Notes: generated by a model not told the origin, from the letters alone. DNA of 64,000 nt from Polyangiaceae bacterium (GCA_020633235.1 JACKEA010000001.1:2170001-2234000), one strand, 5' to 3'; shown: positions 23,812-33,044, counted from the stretch's first letter. Made by a program: numbers and translations.

Positions 23812-25740
23812 ATGAAGAACGGGGTCTTCTTTCGGCTGACGCTGTCCTTGCCCAAGAAGGAGGTGGCCGCCTGGAAGAAGGCGATCGTCCGGGCCGAGCT
23901 CGCGCGCATCCCCGGGGACCACTCCCAGCACGAGGGCGGCGCCATCCTCGGGGGCGAGCTGAGCGTGGAAGGAGTGAAGACGTTGAAGGCGGCCCTCGAG
24001 GAGCTCGAGTCCGTTGGTATCGAGCTCGAGAAGAAGGACGTGGCGCACTGGGAGAAGGCGAGCACTGATGGCAAGCCGCACGTGCGCATCGAGACCAAGG
24101 GCGCCCTGAAGCGCGACGCGACCGTTGCCCAGCTCCTGAAGACCCTGCAGAAGCAGACCGACAGCGGTGAAGAGCACGTCGTGGTGGACAGCGACGGCAA
24201 GCAGGGCCGGATCGATCTGTGGGGCTACCTGGGTGGCTACGACGCGTACTCGACGCACTTCCTTCCGCTGTTCGCCCTGGGTTCGGCCGCTGTCGAACGT
24301 CAGGGCACCGGCCAGCTCGTGTTCATCGGAGACGCGGAGCTCCTGGACGAGTCGGTGTTGGTGCTGGGCCGCTTCTCGGCGGACGGCGTGGAGATCGTGG
24401 AGCACGCAGAACCCCAAGACGTCACGGACGACCAATTCGCCGAGCTCGAAGCGGCGCTCGGGGAAGGGGGCAGCGAGCGGATCCGGGCGGCATACGAAGA
24501 GTGGCTCCCGAAGTTCATCGAGAAGAAACGCCTGCGGCTGTTCGCGGGCTGTGCCGGCTGGCTTCGGCCGGACGGCAGCTGGGCCATCGAGCCATGCTTC
24601 CGCTCCGCCGGCCTCTTCTCGGAGGGCCTGGCGGTGGTGTCCGAGCGAGGGCCCTTCGACTACGGCTACATCGACGAGGGCGGAAAGCTCGTCATCCCGT
24701 ACGGCTTCTTCAGTGCGGGCGCTCACAAGCAGGGCCGGGCCCTGGTGCGACCGAACACGGAGCGCATGAAGCACGGATTCATCGATCGCACGGGGGCCTG
24801 GGTCGTCCCGGCCAAGTATGCCCACGCGGAGGACTTCGCCGAAGGCCGCGCCCTCGTGGGAGACGGCAAGCTGCTCGGGTTCGTCGACCTCGACGGCAAC
24901 GAGATCGTGGCGCCCAAGTATCGCCACGCTCTGGGCTTTGCGGATGGCCTCGCGCTGGTCGCCGATCACGGAAAGCACGAAGCAGGCGGCTTTGGCTTCA
25001 TCGACCTGCAGGGCCAGGTGGCCATCCCGCTTCGACTCGAAAACGCCGGGCCGTTCCACGCGGGCTTCGCCCTCGCCTCCCGCAACGGCAACTGGGGCTT
25101 CTTGGCGCCGGACGGCAAGTTCCTATTTCCACCGCGCTTCTCCCAGTGCGGGTATCTCGTCGACGATCGCGCTCCGGCCATGCTCGACGGTCAGTGGGGC
25201 GTGGTGGACGGCAAGGGCAACGTCGTCATTCCCTTCGCGCGGGTGAACATCTCCGCGGTGGGCGATTGGTTCGTCGCCACGGACGGCCAGAGCTCTACCT
25301 TCTACGACAAGAAGAGCGGGGAGGAGCTGTTCCAAATCCCATACTCGATCCTGCGCGAGCCCGGGGACGGCTTCATCGCCGTCGCGAGCTCGTACTACGG
25401 CCCCTTCGGCTACATGGACCTCTCGGGCAAGATCGCCATCGAGCCACGCTTCCAGTTCGCCGCGCCCTTTGCCCAGGGCGCTGCCATCGTGGAGGACGAG
25501 AACGGCCAGTGGGGCATCATCGACGAGTCCGGCGCCATGACCGTGGCCTTCGACTTTCCGATGATCAACAGCGCCAGCGCGGGGCGCTTCTCGAAGCGCG
25601 GCATCACTTACGTGGAGAGTCTGAACCGCTTCGGTCTGGTCGACCGCAAAGGAACGCTGATCTTCCCCACCGAGTTGGAGATGATCCAAGGCTTCGGCAA
25701 CGAGCTGATCTGGGCGAAGTACCGGCAAGACGTGGACTAG
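23812..25740 (+). CDS. WG-repeat protein
   Basis: A 642-aa protein. The first 230 residues are charged and unassigned. From about 240 onward it holds a series of WG (KWG) repeats, each like Y/F-G-Y/F-I-D-x-x-G-K-x-V-I-P and A-x-x-F-x-x-G-x-A-x-V: for example GYIDEGGKLVIPYGF, GFIDRTGAWVVPAKY, GFVDLDGNEIVAPKY, GVVDGKGNVVIPFA, GYMDLSGKIAIEPRFQF and GIIDESGAM. These form beta-rich scaffolds; their partners are mostly unknown. There is no signal peptide, so a cytoplasmic location is likely. Confidence 0.85.
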   Translation: MKNGVFFRLTLSLPKKEVAAWKKAIVRAELARIPGDHSQHEGGAILGGELSVEGVKTLKAALEELESVGIELEKKDVAHWEKASTDGKPHVRIETKGALKRDATVAQLLKTLQKQTDSGEEHVVVDSDGKQGRIDLWGYLGGYDAYSTHFLPLFALGSAAVERQGTGQLVFIGDAELLDESVLVLGRFSADGVEIVEHAEPQDVTDDQFAELEAALGEGGSERIRAAYEEWLPKFIEKKRLRLFAGCAGWLRPDGSWAIEPCFRSAGLFSEGLAVVSERGPFDYGYIDEGGKLVIPYGFFSAGAHKQGRALVRPNTERMKHGFIDRTGAWVVPAKYAHAEDFAEGRALVGDGKLLGFVDLDGNEIVAPKYRHALGFADGLALVADHGKHEAGGFGFIDLQGQVAIPLRLENAGPFHAGFALASRNGNWGFLAPDGKFLFPPRFSQCGYLVDDRAPAMLDGQWGVVDGKGNVVIPFARVNISAVGDWFVATDGQSSTFYDKKSGEELFQIPYSILREPGDGFIAVASSYYGPFGYMDLSGKIAIEPRFQFAAPFAQGAAIVEDENGQWGIIDESGAMTVAFDFPMINSASAGRFSKRGITYVESLNRFGLVDRKGTLIFPTELEMIQGFGNELIWAKYRQDVD

Positions 25741-25811
25741 CCCCAGTGCTCACCTGAGTCGGTCCTCCCGCGCAAAGCGGCGGCTCAACGACGATCTATT
25801 TCTCGGGTGGC

Positions 25812-25839
25812 TTGTCGATTCGGCGCGGAATCAGCCCGC
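25812..25839 (+). repeat. REP-related element, second subfamily
   Basis: TTGTCGATTCGGCGCGGAAT followed by CAGCCCGC matches 33045-33072 at 25 of 28 positions, and shares the core CGGCGCG and a closing GCCCG with the main REP family of this window. It lies 72 bp after the WG-repeat gene. Confidence 0.5.
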
Positions 25840-26020
25840 CTATCGCGGAACGAGCAGCGCCAGGGCGCGCCGCGACACGAAGCAGCACTGAGCGCCGTCA
25901 CGCGCGTACACCTCGCGCCGGGCTGCACGGCCGGGCTCGCCCGGCTTCGTACCGCGGGAGCGGCGCGGGCGTGCTCGAGCTTCGCTTTCAGGCTCTCTCT
26001 CCGGCCCAGCTCGAGCTCGC

Positions 26021-26208
26021 CGATCAGGGGGATCGGTCGCGCCCAAATCGGTTGCTATGTAAACTTATTTTCCTGCGCCAAAGACCCCCGTGCGTCCCCC
26101 TTCTGCCCTTCTCGAGCCTGCCGAACCCTGTCGAATGCAACGATCAGGGGCTTCGGACGCGCCTAGATCAGTTGCTATGTAAACCGATTTCCGTGCACCC
26201 CAGACCCC
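26021..26208. repeat. Imperfect 68-bp direct repeat with 120-bp period
   Basis: Bases 26021-26088 and 26141-26208 align without gaps at about 55 of 68 positions. Both begin CGATCAGGGG and share GTTGCTATGTAAAC in the middle (26051-26064 and 26171-26184) and AGACCCC at the end. The shared AT-rich block stands out in this GC-rich genome. Function unknown; candidate small RNA or protein-binding sites. Confidence 0.65.
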
Positions 26209-26323
26209 ATCAATTCCGCGGATCCACCCCGGCCAAGCCCACCCCTTGGTCCAGCGCGATGACGTCACGACAAGCCGGGCGCCACCTGGCGTCTGTTGTG
26301 GTCAACCCAGGTGAATAGTGGGT

Positions 26324-27442
26324 CTAGCCGAGCATCCGCTCGCGGAAGCGCTCGAAGAGATACAGCGCGTCGTGCGGGCCGGCGGCGGCTTCCGGGTGGT
26401 ACTGCACGCTGAAGGCGTTCACGTCCGGCGCTTCCAGGCCTTCGCTGGTGCCGTCGTTCAAGTGCAGGTGCGTGGTGCGCGCCGCGCCGCCGATGCTGTC
26501 CACATCTACGACGAAGCCGTGGTTCTGCGACGTGATCTCGACGCGGCCGGTGGTCAGATCCTGCACCGGCTGGTTCAGGCCGCGGTGGCCGAACTTGAGC
26601 TTGTAGGTGCGTGCGCCGAGGGCGCGGGCCAAGAGCTGGTGCCCGAGGCAAATGCCGAAGATGGGCTTTTTGCCGAGCAGCGCGCGGATCGTTTCCACGG
26701 CGTAGTCGAGGGCGGCCGGATCGCCCGGTCCATTCGACAGGAACACGCCGTCCGGGGAGAGCGCCAAGATCTCCGCGGCGGGCGTGCGCGCCGGTACCGC
26801 GGTGACTCGACAACCAGAATCCACCAGACAGCGGAGGATGTTCTTCTTGGCCCCGAAGTCCAGGGCGACGACGTGGAGCTTGTCGCCCTCGGCGGCCATT
26901 GGCGTGGTCCAGGTGCCGCGGCTCTCGCTGAACTCGTAGGCTGCCTTGGGGGTGACGCGGGCGACGAGATCGAGCCCTTCCATCTTGGGGGCGCTCCGGG
27001 CGCGCTCGATCAACGCCTCGGGAGGCTCGCTGCCGATGCAGCCGCTCTGGGCGCCGTCGTCGCGGATTTTCCGGGTGAGGGCGCGGGTGTCGACGCCGCC
27101 GATGGCGACCACGCCGTGGCGCTCGAGGTGCTCGTCCAGCGTTTCCTTCGAGCGCCAGTTGGAGGTGGTCTCGCTCGGATCGCGCATCACGAAGCCGGCG
27201 ACCTGCGGTGCGCCGTCCACGCTCTCGGGATCTTCGGCGTTCACGCCGGTGTTGCCGATGTGGGGCGCCGTCATGGTGACGATCTGCCCGCAGTAGCTCG
27301 GATCCGTGAGCACCTCTTGGTAGCCCGTCATACCGGTCGTGAACACGACCTCACCCGCGTTCGGACCGACGGCGCCGAAGGCGTAGCCTTCGAACACCGT
27401 TCCGTCGGCCAGGGCCAGCCACGCTTTCTTGCGTCCGCTCAC
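26324..27442 (-). CDS. carA: Carbamoyl-phosphate synthase small (glutaminase) subunit
   Basis: A 372-aa protein of normal family length. The N-terminal CarA domain (ALADGTVFEGYAFGA ... GEVVFTTGMTGYQEVLTDPSY) precedes a class I glutamine amidotransferase domain with the nucleophile in FGICLGHQLL and the catalytic His-Glu in QYHPEA. It frees ammonia from glutamine for the large subunit CarB, feeding pyrimidine and arginine synthesis. It overlaps pyrC by 4 bp (ATGA), so the two are cotranscribed. carB is not in the window. Confidence 0.96.
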   Translation of the reverse strand: MSGRKKAWLALADGTVFEGYAFGAVGPNAGEVVFTTGMTGYQEVLTDPSYCGQIVTMTAPHIGNTGVNAEDPESVDGAPQVAGFVMRDPSETTSNWRSKETLDEHLERHGVVAIGGVDTRALTRKIRDDGAQSGCIGSEPPEALIERARSAPKMEGLDLVARVTPKAAYEFSESRGTWTTPMAAEGDKLHVVALDFGAKKNILRCLVDSGCRVTAVPARTPAAEILALSPDGVFLSNGPGDPAALDYAVETIRALLGKKPIFGICLGHQLLARALGARTYKLKFGHRGLNQPVQDLTTGRVEITSQNHGFVVDVDSIGGAARTTHLHLNDGTSEGLEAPDVNAFSVQYHPEAAAGPHDALYLFERFRERMLG

Positions 27443-28743
27443 GAAATCCCTCCGTCGAAGGCCAGCCTGCCGTCTGCCAGCGTCATCAGTACGCGGCCGC
27501 GGAGCTCGCGATCCAGAAATGGTGTGTTCTTGCTCTTGGAGCGCAGGCCGATCTGACTCGGCACCCAGCTGGCTTCGGGATCCACCAACGTGAGCTCCGC
27601 AACGGCGCCTTCTTTGAGCGCCGGCGGGGTGATCTGCGCGATGCGCGCGGGCCGCGTGGAGAGCGCGTCAATCAGGCGCGCCAGCGTGAGCCCGCTCTTG
27701 CCGGTGAGACCCAGCAAGAGTCCGAAGCACAGCTCGAGACCGATGAGCCCTGGCGAGGCTTCCGCCATCTCGCAGTCCTTCTCGAGGGTCGAGTGCGGCG
27801 CGTGGTCCGTGGCGATGGCATCGATGGTGCCGTCCGCCAGCGCGGCGCGCAGCGCCTCTACGTCGTGCTCCTCGCGCAGCGGCGGGTTCACCTTGCAGGC
27901 GGTGTCGTAGCCGAGGAGCGCAGCGTCCGTGAGCAGCAGATGGTGCGGCGTGACCTCCGCCGTGACCGGCAGGCCGCGGCTCTTCGCCTCCCGCAAGATG
28001 CGCACGGAACCCTCGGTAGAAGCGTGGGCCAGGTGGTAGCGGGCGCCCACGTACTCCGCGAGCAGCACGTCCCGCGCCACGATGATGTCCTCCGCCACTC
28101 GGGGCCAGCCGCGCAGGCCGAGGTTGGAGCTGACGGCCCCTTCGTGCATCTGCGCGCCTTCCGTGAGGGCGTGGTCCTCGGCGTGCTGGATCACGACCAG
28201 GTCGAAGGCACGGGCGTACTCCAGGGCGCGGCGCATGACCGCGCTGGAGGTGACGCACAGGCCGTCGTCACTCACGCCGATGGCGCCGGCCTCGCGAAGC
28301 TCCGCCATCTCCGTGAGCTCTTTGCCCTGCTGCCCCTTGGTGATGGCGCCGATGGGATGCAGCTTAGTGCCGCCGTGCTCCGCCGCCCGCCGCAGCATCA
28401 TCTCCGTGACGGCGCGCGTGTCGTTCACCGGCTTGGTGTTGGGCATCACGCAGACGTGGGCGTAGCCCCCCGCCGCCGCGCCATCGAGCCCGCTGGCGAT
28501 GTCTTCCTTGTACTCGTAGCCGGGCTCCCGCAGGTGCGCGTGCAGATCCACGAAGGCCGGCAACAGCCACTTGCCGCCGCCACTGACCACCCGCGCGCGC
28601 TCCGCCGTGCGCGCGTCCTTGCCGGCGCCGGCGCCGATGCGCGTGATGCGCCCCGCCTCGATCACCACGTCCACTTCTCTGTCGAGCCCGTGCTGGGGGT
28701 CGATGGCTCGGACGTTTTCGATCACCAGGAGGTCGACGTGCAT
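27439..28743 (-). CDS. pyrC: Dihydroorotase (class I, PyrC)
   Basis: A 434-aa amidohydrolase that cyclises carbamoyl-aspartate to dihydroorotate. Metal ligands and family motifs are seen in FVDLHAHLREPGYEYKEDI (the HxHxREPG signature), a catalytic Asp in AIATDHAPHS, and histidines in HLAHASTEG and EVTPHHLLLT. The length and LREPG motif fit the class I enzymes. It starts at the ATG at 28743 and is followed by carA; the two make a pyrimidine operon, though pyrB is not in the window. A REP element lies 73 bp upstream of its start. Confidence 0.95.
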   Translation of the reverse strand: MHVDLLVIENVRAIDPQHGLDREVDVVIEAGRITRIGAGAGKDARTAERARVVSGGGKWLLPAFVDLHAHLREPGYEYKEDIASGLDGAAAGGYAHVCVMPNTKPVNDTRAVTEMMLRRAAEHGGTKLHPIGAITKGQQGKELTEMAELREAGAIGVSDDGLCVTSSAVMRRALEYARAFDLVVIQHAEDHALTEGAQMHEGAVSSNLGLRGWPRVAEDIIVARDVLLAEYVGARYHLAHASTEGSVRILREAKSRGLPVTAEVTPHHLLLTDAALLGYDTACKVNPPLREEHDVEALRAALADGTIDAIATDHAPHSTLEKDCEMAEASPGLIGLELCFGLLLGLTGKSGLTLARLIDALSTRPARIAQITPPALKEGAVAELTLVDPEASWVPSQIGLRSKSKNTPFLDRELRGRVLMTLADGRLAFDGGIS

Positions 28744-28815
28744 GTCGGCGGCCCTGATACCACATCAAGCCCGACGGAGGGCAGGGGCTCCGCGGAGTCC
28801 TCGGGGTTACAGGAA

Positions 28816-28845
28816 AATGTTGGTCCGGCGCGAAGCCCGTCGCGG
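28816..28845 (+). repeat. REP element abutting a stop codon
   Basis: Its 30 bases are identical to 13434-13463 (AATGTTGGTCCGGCGCGAAG...). It ends one base before the stop codon of the E1 fusion gene (28846, reverse strand) and fills the gap to pyrC. Confidence 0.75.
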
Positions 28846-31362
28846 TCAGCCGAGCCCGCGGATCGCGCGGACCACCCGTGATGCGTCGGGGACGCTCAGC
28901 GTCTCCAAGGGCTTCGCGTAGGCGATGGGCACGTCGTCGGCGCCGATGCGCAATGGCGCGCGAGATAGCACGCCGTGGGTGGCGCCGGCGATGCGCGCCA
29001 CGATCTCCGCACCGAAGCCGCCGCGGAGCGGGCTCTCTTCCAGAGTGACGAGGTGCCGGGTCTTCTCCACCGAGGCGAGGATCGTGTCCGTGTCCAGCGG
29101 GGCGATGTAGCGCGGATCGATGACTTCCACGTCGATGCCCTGGCGGGACAGCTCCTCCGCCGCTTCCAACGCGATCTGCACCATGTAGGACAGGGCCACC
29201 AGCGTGACATCGCGCCCCGGACGCACCACCCGGGCCGTGCCAATGGGCGCCAGATCTTCTCCCACGGGCACTCGGCCCTCCGCCAGGTACAGGAGCTTGT
29301 GCTCGAAGAGCAGCACGGGGTTTTGCGATCGGATCGCGCTCTTCAGCACCGCGCGGCAGTCCCGCGGCGTGCCCGGCGCTGCCACGATCAGCCCCGGGAA
29401 ATTCATGAAGCTCGCTTCCAGACTCTGGGAGTGCTGCGCCGCCATGCCCAGGCCGGCGCCGCCGGGGGTGCGCACCACCATGGGCACGGAGTATTGGCCG
29501 CCGGACATGTAGCGGAGCTTCGCCGCCTGATTCACGAGCGGATCGGCGCACACGGTGAGGAAGTCCGAGAACAGGATCTCCGCCACGGGCCTCAGGCCGT
29601 TCATGGCCGCGCCCACGGCGCCGCCCACGATGGCGTTCTCGCTGATGGGCGTGTCGCGCACGCGGCGCTTCCCGAAGCGATCGAGCAGGCCGTTGGTCAC
29701 CGCGAAGTAGCCGCCGAGGGAAACGTCTTCGCCCAGCAGCAGCACGCGCTCGTCGCGCTCCATCTCCTCCGCCAGGGCGCGGTTGATGGCCTCGGACGCG
29801 GTAATGGTGTGCTGCTCGCCGCCCACGGCCTCGCGGAAGGTTTCTGTTTCGGGCGAGTACACATCCGAGAAACGCGCGCTGGGCTCGGGATCCGGCGCGC
29901 CCTTTGCGGCGCCGAGGGCCGCGTCGATCACGCCGCGGGCCCACGCTTCGGTCTCCGCTGCGGCGCCTTCATCCAGCACACCCTCGCCGGCGAGCCGCTC
30001 TTGGAGCAGCCGGCACGGGTCGCCGTTTCGCATCTCGGACAGCTCCGCTTCGGTGCGGTAGCTCTGGGCGTCGCCCTCCATGTGCCCGTGGTAACGCTGC
30101 GTCACGCACTCGAGCAGGGCCGGGCCCTGCCCGGAGCGCGCACGCTCCACCAGCTCGACCGCCGCGGCATGGACGGCGTCGGCGTCGTTGCCGTCCACGC
30201 GCCGCCCCGGCATCCCATAGGAAATGGCACGGGAAGCGAGCTCCTCCACGTTGGTGGAGCCGGCCTGGGGCGTGAACTCGCCGTAGCCGTTGTTCTCCAC
30301 CACGAACAGCACCGGCAGCTTCCACACGGACGCCAGGTTGAGCGCCTCGTGGAACATGCCCTGGTTGGTGGCGCCGTCTCCCATGAACGCCACGGCGACG
30401 CGCTTCTGTCCGTTCTGCGCAAACGCCAGGGCGGCGCCGGTGGCCAGGATCGGCGAGCTGCCCACGATGCCGTTGGCTCCGATGGCGCCCACGCTGGCGT
30501 CGGTCACGTGCATGCTGCCGCCCTTGCCGCCGCACAGCCCCGTGGCCTTGCCGAAGATCTCCGCCATCATGCGATCCGCGGGGGCGCCCTTGGCCAGCAT
30601 GTGGCCGTGGCCGCGGTGGGTGGTGGCGATCACGTCGCTTTGCCGTAGCGCGAAGCACACACCCACGGCGACGGCTTCTTGTCCCGAGCTCAGGTGGATC
30701 GCCGCGGTGGGCAGCGCGCCGTCTTTCCATACGCCGGCGAGCCGCTCTTCGAACTCGCGGATGAGCGTCATGCGTCGCAGCATCTCCACGCGCAGGGCCA
30801 CGGGCTCGCTGGGCAGCGGGTTCCACTCGGACTCCCGGCTCGCCGGGCAGGTGACGGGTGGTTTGCTGTCGATCGGCAGCGCATCGCGATCCACCCGTTG
30901 CCGATGGGGGAGCCGCTCCAGAATGCGGCGTAGAGAGAGGCGCGGGCGTTCGGCCTGCTCCGGCGCATCCGAGAGGCCGCGCTCCGCGAGCACCTGCTCG
31001 TAGATGGGAAACGCCGGCTTGATGGCGGGCAGGAGCTTGAGCGCTCGGCTCACGTCCCCGCGGGCGCGCACGCGACCCGTGGCGATGGCGCGCACGGCGT
31101 TCAGGCGCCCGAGCCAGAACTCGTGGGCGGTGTCGGACGATTGGATCAGCTCCACGTCCGCGCTGCCGCTGTCTTCCGTGGAGAACACCGCGCGCTCGTC
31201 GTGGAAGTCGAAGGTGAGCACGGAGCCGAGGTCCGGGTAGCGAAAGCGGACCACCAGCTTGGTGTCGTTCAGTGGCTCCGCCACCTGGGGCGCCGCCATG
31301 ATGCGCTCGAACAAGCGCTGCATCACGTCTTCGAACTGGGCTCTGCTCTCGAACTTGCTCAT
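28846..31362 (-). CDS. 2-oxoacid dehydrogenase E1 alpha-beta fusion with N-terminal SCP2-like domain
   Basis: An 838-aa three-part protein. Residues about 1-125 resemble an SCP2 sterol-carrier domain (FESRAQFEDVMQRLFERI ... SADVELIQSSDTAHEFWLG). Residues about 195-510 are a thiamine-pyrophosphate E1 alpha subunit (TTHRGHGHMLAKG, GDGATNQGMFHEALNLAS, VENNGYGE). The C-terminal 300 residues are the E1 beta subunit (ALAEEMERDERVLLLGEDV, GFGAEIVARI). E1 enzymes decarboxylate pyruvate, branched-chain oxoacids or acetoin; the substrate cannot be told, and no E2 or E3 gene is adjacent. Translation is coupled to the radical-SAM gene (ATGA). Such a triple fusion is unusual. Confidence 0.88.
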   Translation of the reverse strand: MSKFESRAQFEDVMQRLFERIMAAPQVAEPLNDTKLVVRFRYPDLGSVLTFDFHDERAVFSTEDSGSADVELIQSSDTAHEFWLGRLNAVRAIATGRVRARGDVSRALKLLPAIKPAFPIYEQVLAERGLSDAPEQAERPRLSLRRILERLPHRQRVDRDALPIDSKPPVTCPASRESEWNPLPSEPVALRVEMLRRMTLIREFEERLAGVWKDGALPTAAIHLSSGQEAVAVGVCFALRQSDVIATTHRGHGHMLAKGAPADRMMAEIFGKATGLCGGKGGSMHVTDASVGAIGANGIVGSSPILATGAALAFAQNGQKRVAVAFMGDGATNQGMFHEALNLASVWKLPVLFVVENNGYGEFTPQAGSTNVEELASRAISYGMPGRRVDGNDADAVHAAAVELVERARSGQGPALLECVTQRYHGHMEGDAQSYRTEAELSEMRNGDPCRLLQERLAGEGVLDEGAAAETEAWARGVIDAALGAAKGAPDPEPSARFSDVYSPETETFREAVGGEQHTITASEAINRALAEEMERDERVLLLGEDVSLGGYFAVTNGLLDRFGKRRVRDTPISENAIVGGAVGAAMNGLRPVAEILFSDFLTVCADPLVNQAAKLRYMSGGQYSVPMVVRTPGGAGLGMAAQHSQSLEASFMNFPGLIVAAPGTPRDCRAVLKSAIRSQNPVLLFEHKLLYLAEGRVPVGEDLAPIGTARVVRPGRDVTLVALSYMVQIALEAAEELSRQGIDVEVIDPRYIAPLDTDTILASVEKTRHLVTLEESPLRGGFGAEIVARIAGATHGVLSRAPLRIGADDVPIAYAKPLETLSVPDASRVVRAIRGLG

Positions 31363-32390
31363 GGCACCCTCAGCTGGATCCAAGACCGAACCGGCTCCAG
31401 ATTGCCGCTGCACACCTCGGAGATTTCCACGCGGTGGATGGAGACGCACTTGTGGCAGCCTTCTCCCGCGGGGCCGGCCAGCTCCCGGAGCCGCGGGCTC
31501 TTCAAGATCTCTTCGAAGGGCGTTTGCTTCAGGTTACCCACGGGACGCGTGCCCCAGTGCATGCAGTCCACCACGTCTCCGTTGGCCTCCACCGGCAGCA
31601 TGAACTTGGGCCAATGGCAGCGATAGACCGGCGGCCCCGCCATCATCATGTCCAGGTGCGTGTGGGAATTCAGGATCGGGTAGCCCTGGCGCTTGAGCTC
31701 GGCCACCGTGCGAAACGCATCCGAGAGCTGGGCGTCCGACGGCGCATAGGCGTCCAAGTGCGTGTCCCCGTCGGTGGCGGCCTCTTCCCGAAGGCCGTTG
31801 AACAGCACCAGCACGCCCAGCTCCTTGGCCAGCTCCGCGAGCCCCCGCACGGATTGTCGATCCACGTTGGCCTTCTGCAGCGTGCAGATGAACACCACGG
31901 TCTTGTCCGGCGCGCGCCGCTTGAGCTCCCGGGTGGCGCTCACGATCTTGTCGAACAGCCCGCGGATGCGCCGCAGCTCGTCGTGCTTGTCGGAGGGGTG
32001 GTCCAGCGAGATGCACACGCGGTCCACGTGCTCCACCACCGGGTCCATCTTCTTCTCCAGCAAGAAGCCGTTGGTGATCATGTTCGAGATCAGGCCCTCG
32101 CGGGCGGCGTGCGCCACGATCTCGTCGAAGTCGTGGTGCAAGAGCGGCTCGCCACCCCAGATGGAAAGGCCGATGAAACCCGCCCTGCGCGCGTCCGTGT
32201 ACAGCTGCTGGATGGCCTCCGTGGAGAGCTGCTCCCGCCCGTCGTAAAACTCGGGATTCCACGCGCAAAACCCGCAGCGCGCGTTGCAGCGCGCGGTGAG
32301 CGCGTGCACCAGGTACACCGGGTGCTGCCAGCGAAAGCGTGCACCCAAGAGCTGCTTGGTGACTTCCAGGGCCGAGCTTATCGCGTTCAT
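31359..32390 (-). CDS. Radical-SAM protein with SPASM-type C-terminus
   Basis: A 343-aa radical-SAM enzyme. The cluster motif is CNARCGFC; GLSIWGGEPLLHHDF follows as the SAM-binding GGEP. The C-terminal part has further cysteines (YRCHWPKF, VDCMHWGTRPVGNL, GCHKCVSIHR), as in SPASM or twitch domains holding extra clusters. GTRPVGNLKQTPFEEILKSPRLREL is typical of SPASM proteins that modify peptides or lipids. The gene sits between a TetR regulator and the E1 fusion with ATGA overlaps on both sides, so all three act in one pathway, unknown at present. Confidence 0.88.
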   Translation of the reverse strand: MNAISSALEVTKQLLGARFRWQHPVYLVHALTARCNARCGFCAWNPEFYDGREQLSTEAIQQLYTDARRAGFIGLSIWGGEPLLHHDFDEIVAHAAREGLISNMITNGFLLEKKMDPVVEHVDRVCISLDHPSDKHDELRRIRGLFDKIVSATRELKRRAPDKTVVFICTLQKANVDRQSVRGLAELAKELGVLVLFNGLREEAATDGDTHLDAYAPSDAQLSDAFRTVAELKRQGYPILNSHTHLDMMMAGPPVYRCHWPKFMLPVEANGDVVDCMHWGTRPVGNLKQTPFEEILKSPRLRELAGPAGEGCHKCVSIHRVEISEVCSGNLEPVRSWIQLRVP

Positions 32391-32977
32391 GGTGCGTTCC
32401 TTTCGAGCAGTGAAGAAAGCTCCGCCACGTGCGCACGCCGTGCCGCCAGGCTCTGCTTCGAGAATGGATCCCGCCCGAGAAACGCTCCCAGCACGGGCTC
32501 GTACAAGAAGTAGCCGGCGATCGCGCCGAACACGCTCACGGCATACTGATCCGCCACGCGGCGATCGCCGAAGTGCTCTTCCAAGAGCTGCCGCAGCGGA
32601 CCCACGATGCGCTTGGAACGCTTGCGCACGTCCGCGCCGTGATCCAGCATCTCGCGCGCCAAGAGGCGCTGCAGCTGCCGCTCGTCCGTGAGGAAGTCGA
32701 AGTAGGCGAGCGCCAAGCGCTTGGGCAGCCCCTCGCGACCGCCCTCCGCCGCCGCGCTGCCCAGGCGCACGAACAAGCCCTGCTGCGCTTCGTCGATGAC
32801 CGTGTCGTACAGGCCCTGCTTGCCGCCGAAGTAGTAGTTGATCATCGCGGCGGTCACGCCGGCCTGCTCGCCGATGGTGCGCACCGACGCCGCACCGAAC
32901 CCCCGCTCCGCGAACTCCGCCCGCGCCGCATCCAGGATCCGCTGCCGAACGTCGAGATTCTCTGCCGGGCTGGCCAT
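32387..32977 (-). CDS. TetR-family transcriptional regulator, first gene of operon
   Basis: A 196-aa regulator. The N-terminal HTH (RQRILDAARAEFAERGFGAASVRTIGEQAGVTAAMINYYFGGKQGLYDTV) is canonical TetR; the C-terminal ligand domain resembles the CerR/TetR_C subgroup (LLAREMLDHG). It heads the radical-SAM/E1 operon and a perfect inverted repeat lies 3 bp before its ATG, so autoregulation and control of the operon are likely. The ligand may be a fatty acid or related lipid, given the SCP2 domain downstream (inference). Confidence 0.9.
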   Translation of the reverse strand: MASPAENLDVRQRILDAARAEFAERGFGAASVRTIGEQAGVTAAMINYYFGGKQGLYDTVIDEAQQGLFVRLGSAAAEGGREGLPKRLALAYFDFLTDERQLQRLLAREMLDHGADVRKRSKRIVGPLRQLLEEHFGDRRVADQYAVSVFGAIAGYFLYEPVLGAFLGRDPFSKQSLAARRAHVAELSSLLERNAP

Positions 32978-32979
32978 CT

Positions 32980-32997
32980 GTTAAACGAGTGTTTAAC
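32980..32997. promoter_or_regulatory. Candidate TetR operator
   Basis: GTTAAACGAGTGTTTAAC is a perfect 7-bp inverted repeat around a 4-bp centre, three bases upstream of the regulator's start codon. AT-rich palindromes of this size at this place are typical operators of self-regulating TetR proteins. Confidence 0.7.
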
Positions 32998-33044
32998 TCC
33001 CGGTCGAACGCAGGTCAAGCGCCCCACAATCCCGGACTTGATGG

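Larger units (their letters stand above)
25741..26323. other. 583-bp intergenic region
   Basis: No convincing gene is seen between the WG-repeat gene and the convergent carA stop. It contains a REP-related element (25812-25839) and an imperfect direct repeat with 120-bp period (26021-26208), both listed separately. A short hairpin, GCCGGGCTCGCCCGGC, lies at about 25930-25950. Short ORFs here lack coding character. Confidence 0.6.

Noticed and set aside
22948..25059. Reverse frame joining the GNAT gene with antisense of the WG-repeat gene
   Set aside because: The GNAT domain begins at 23742; everything beyond is antisense of a well supported forward gene.
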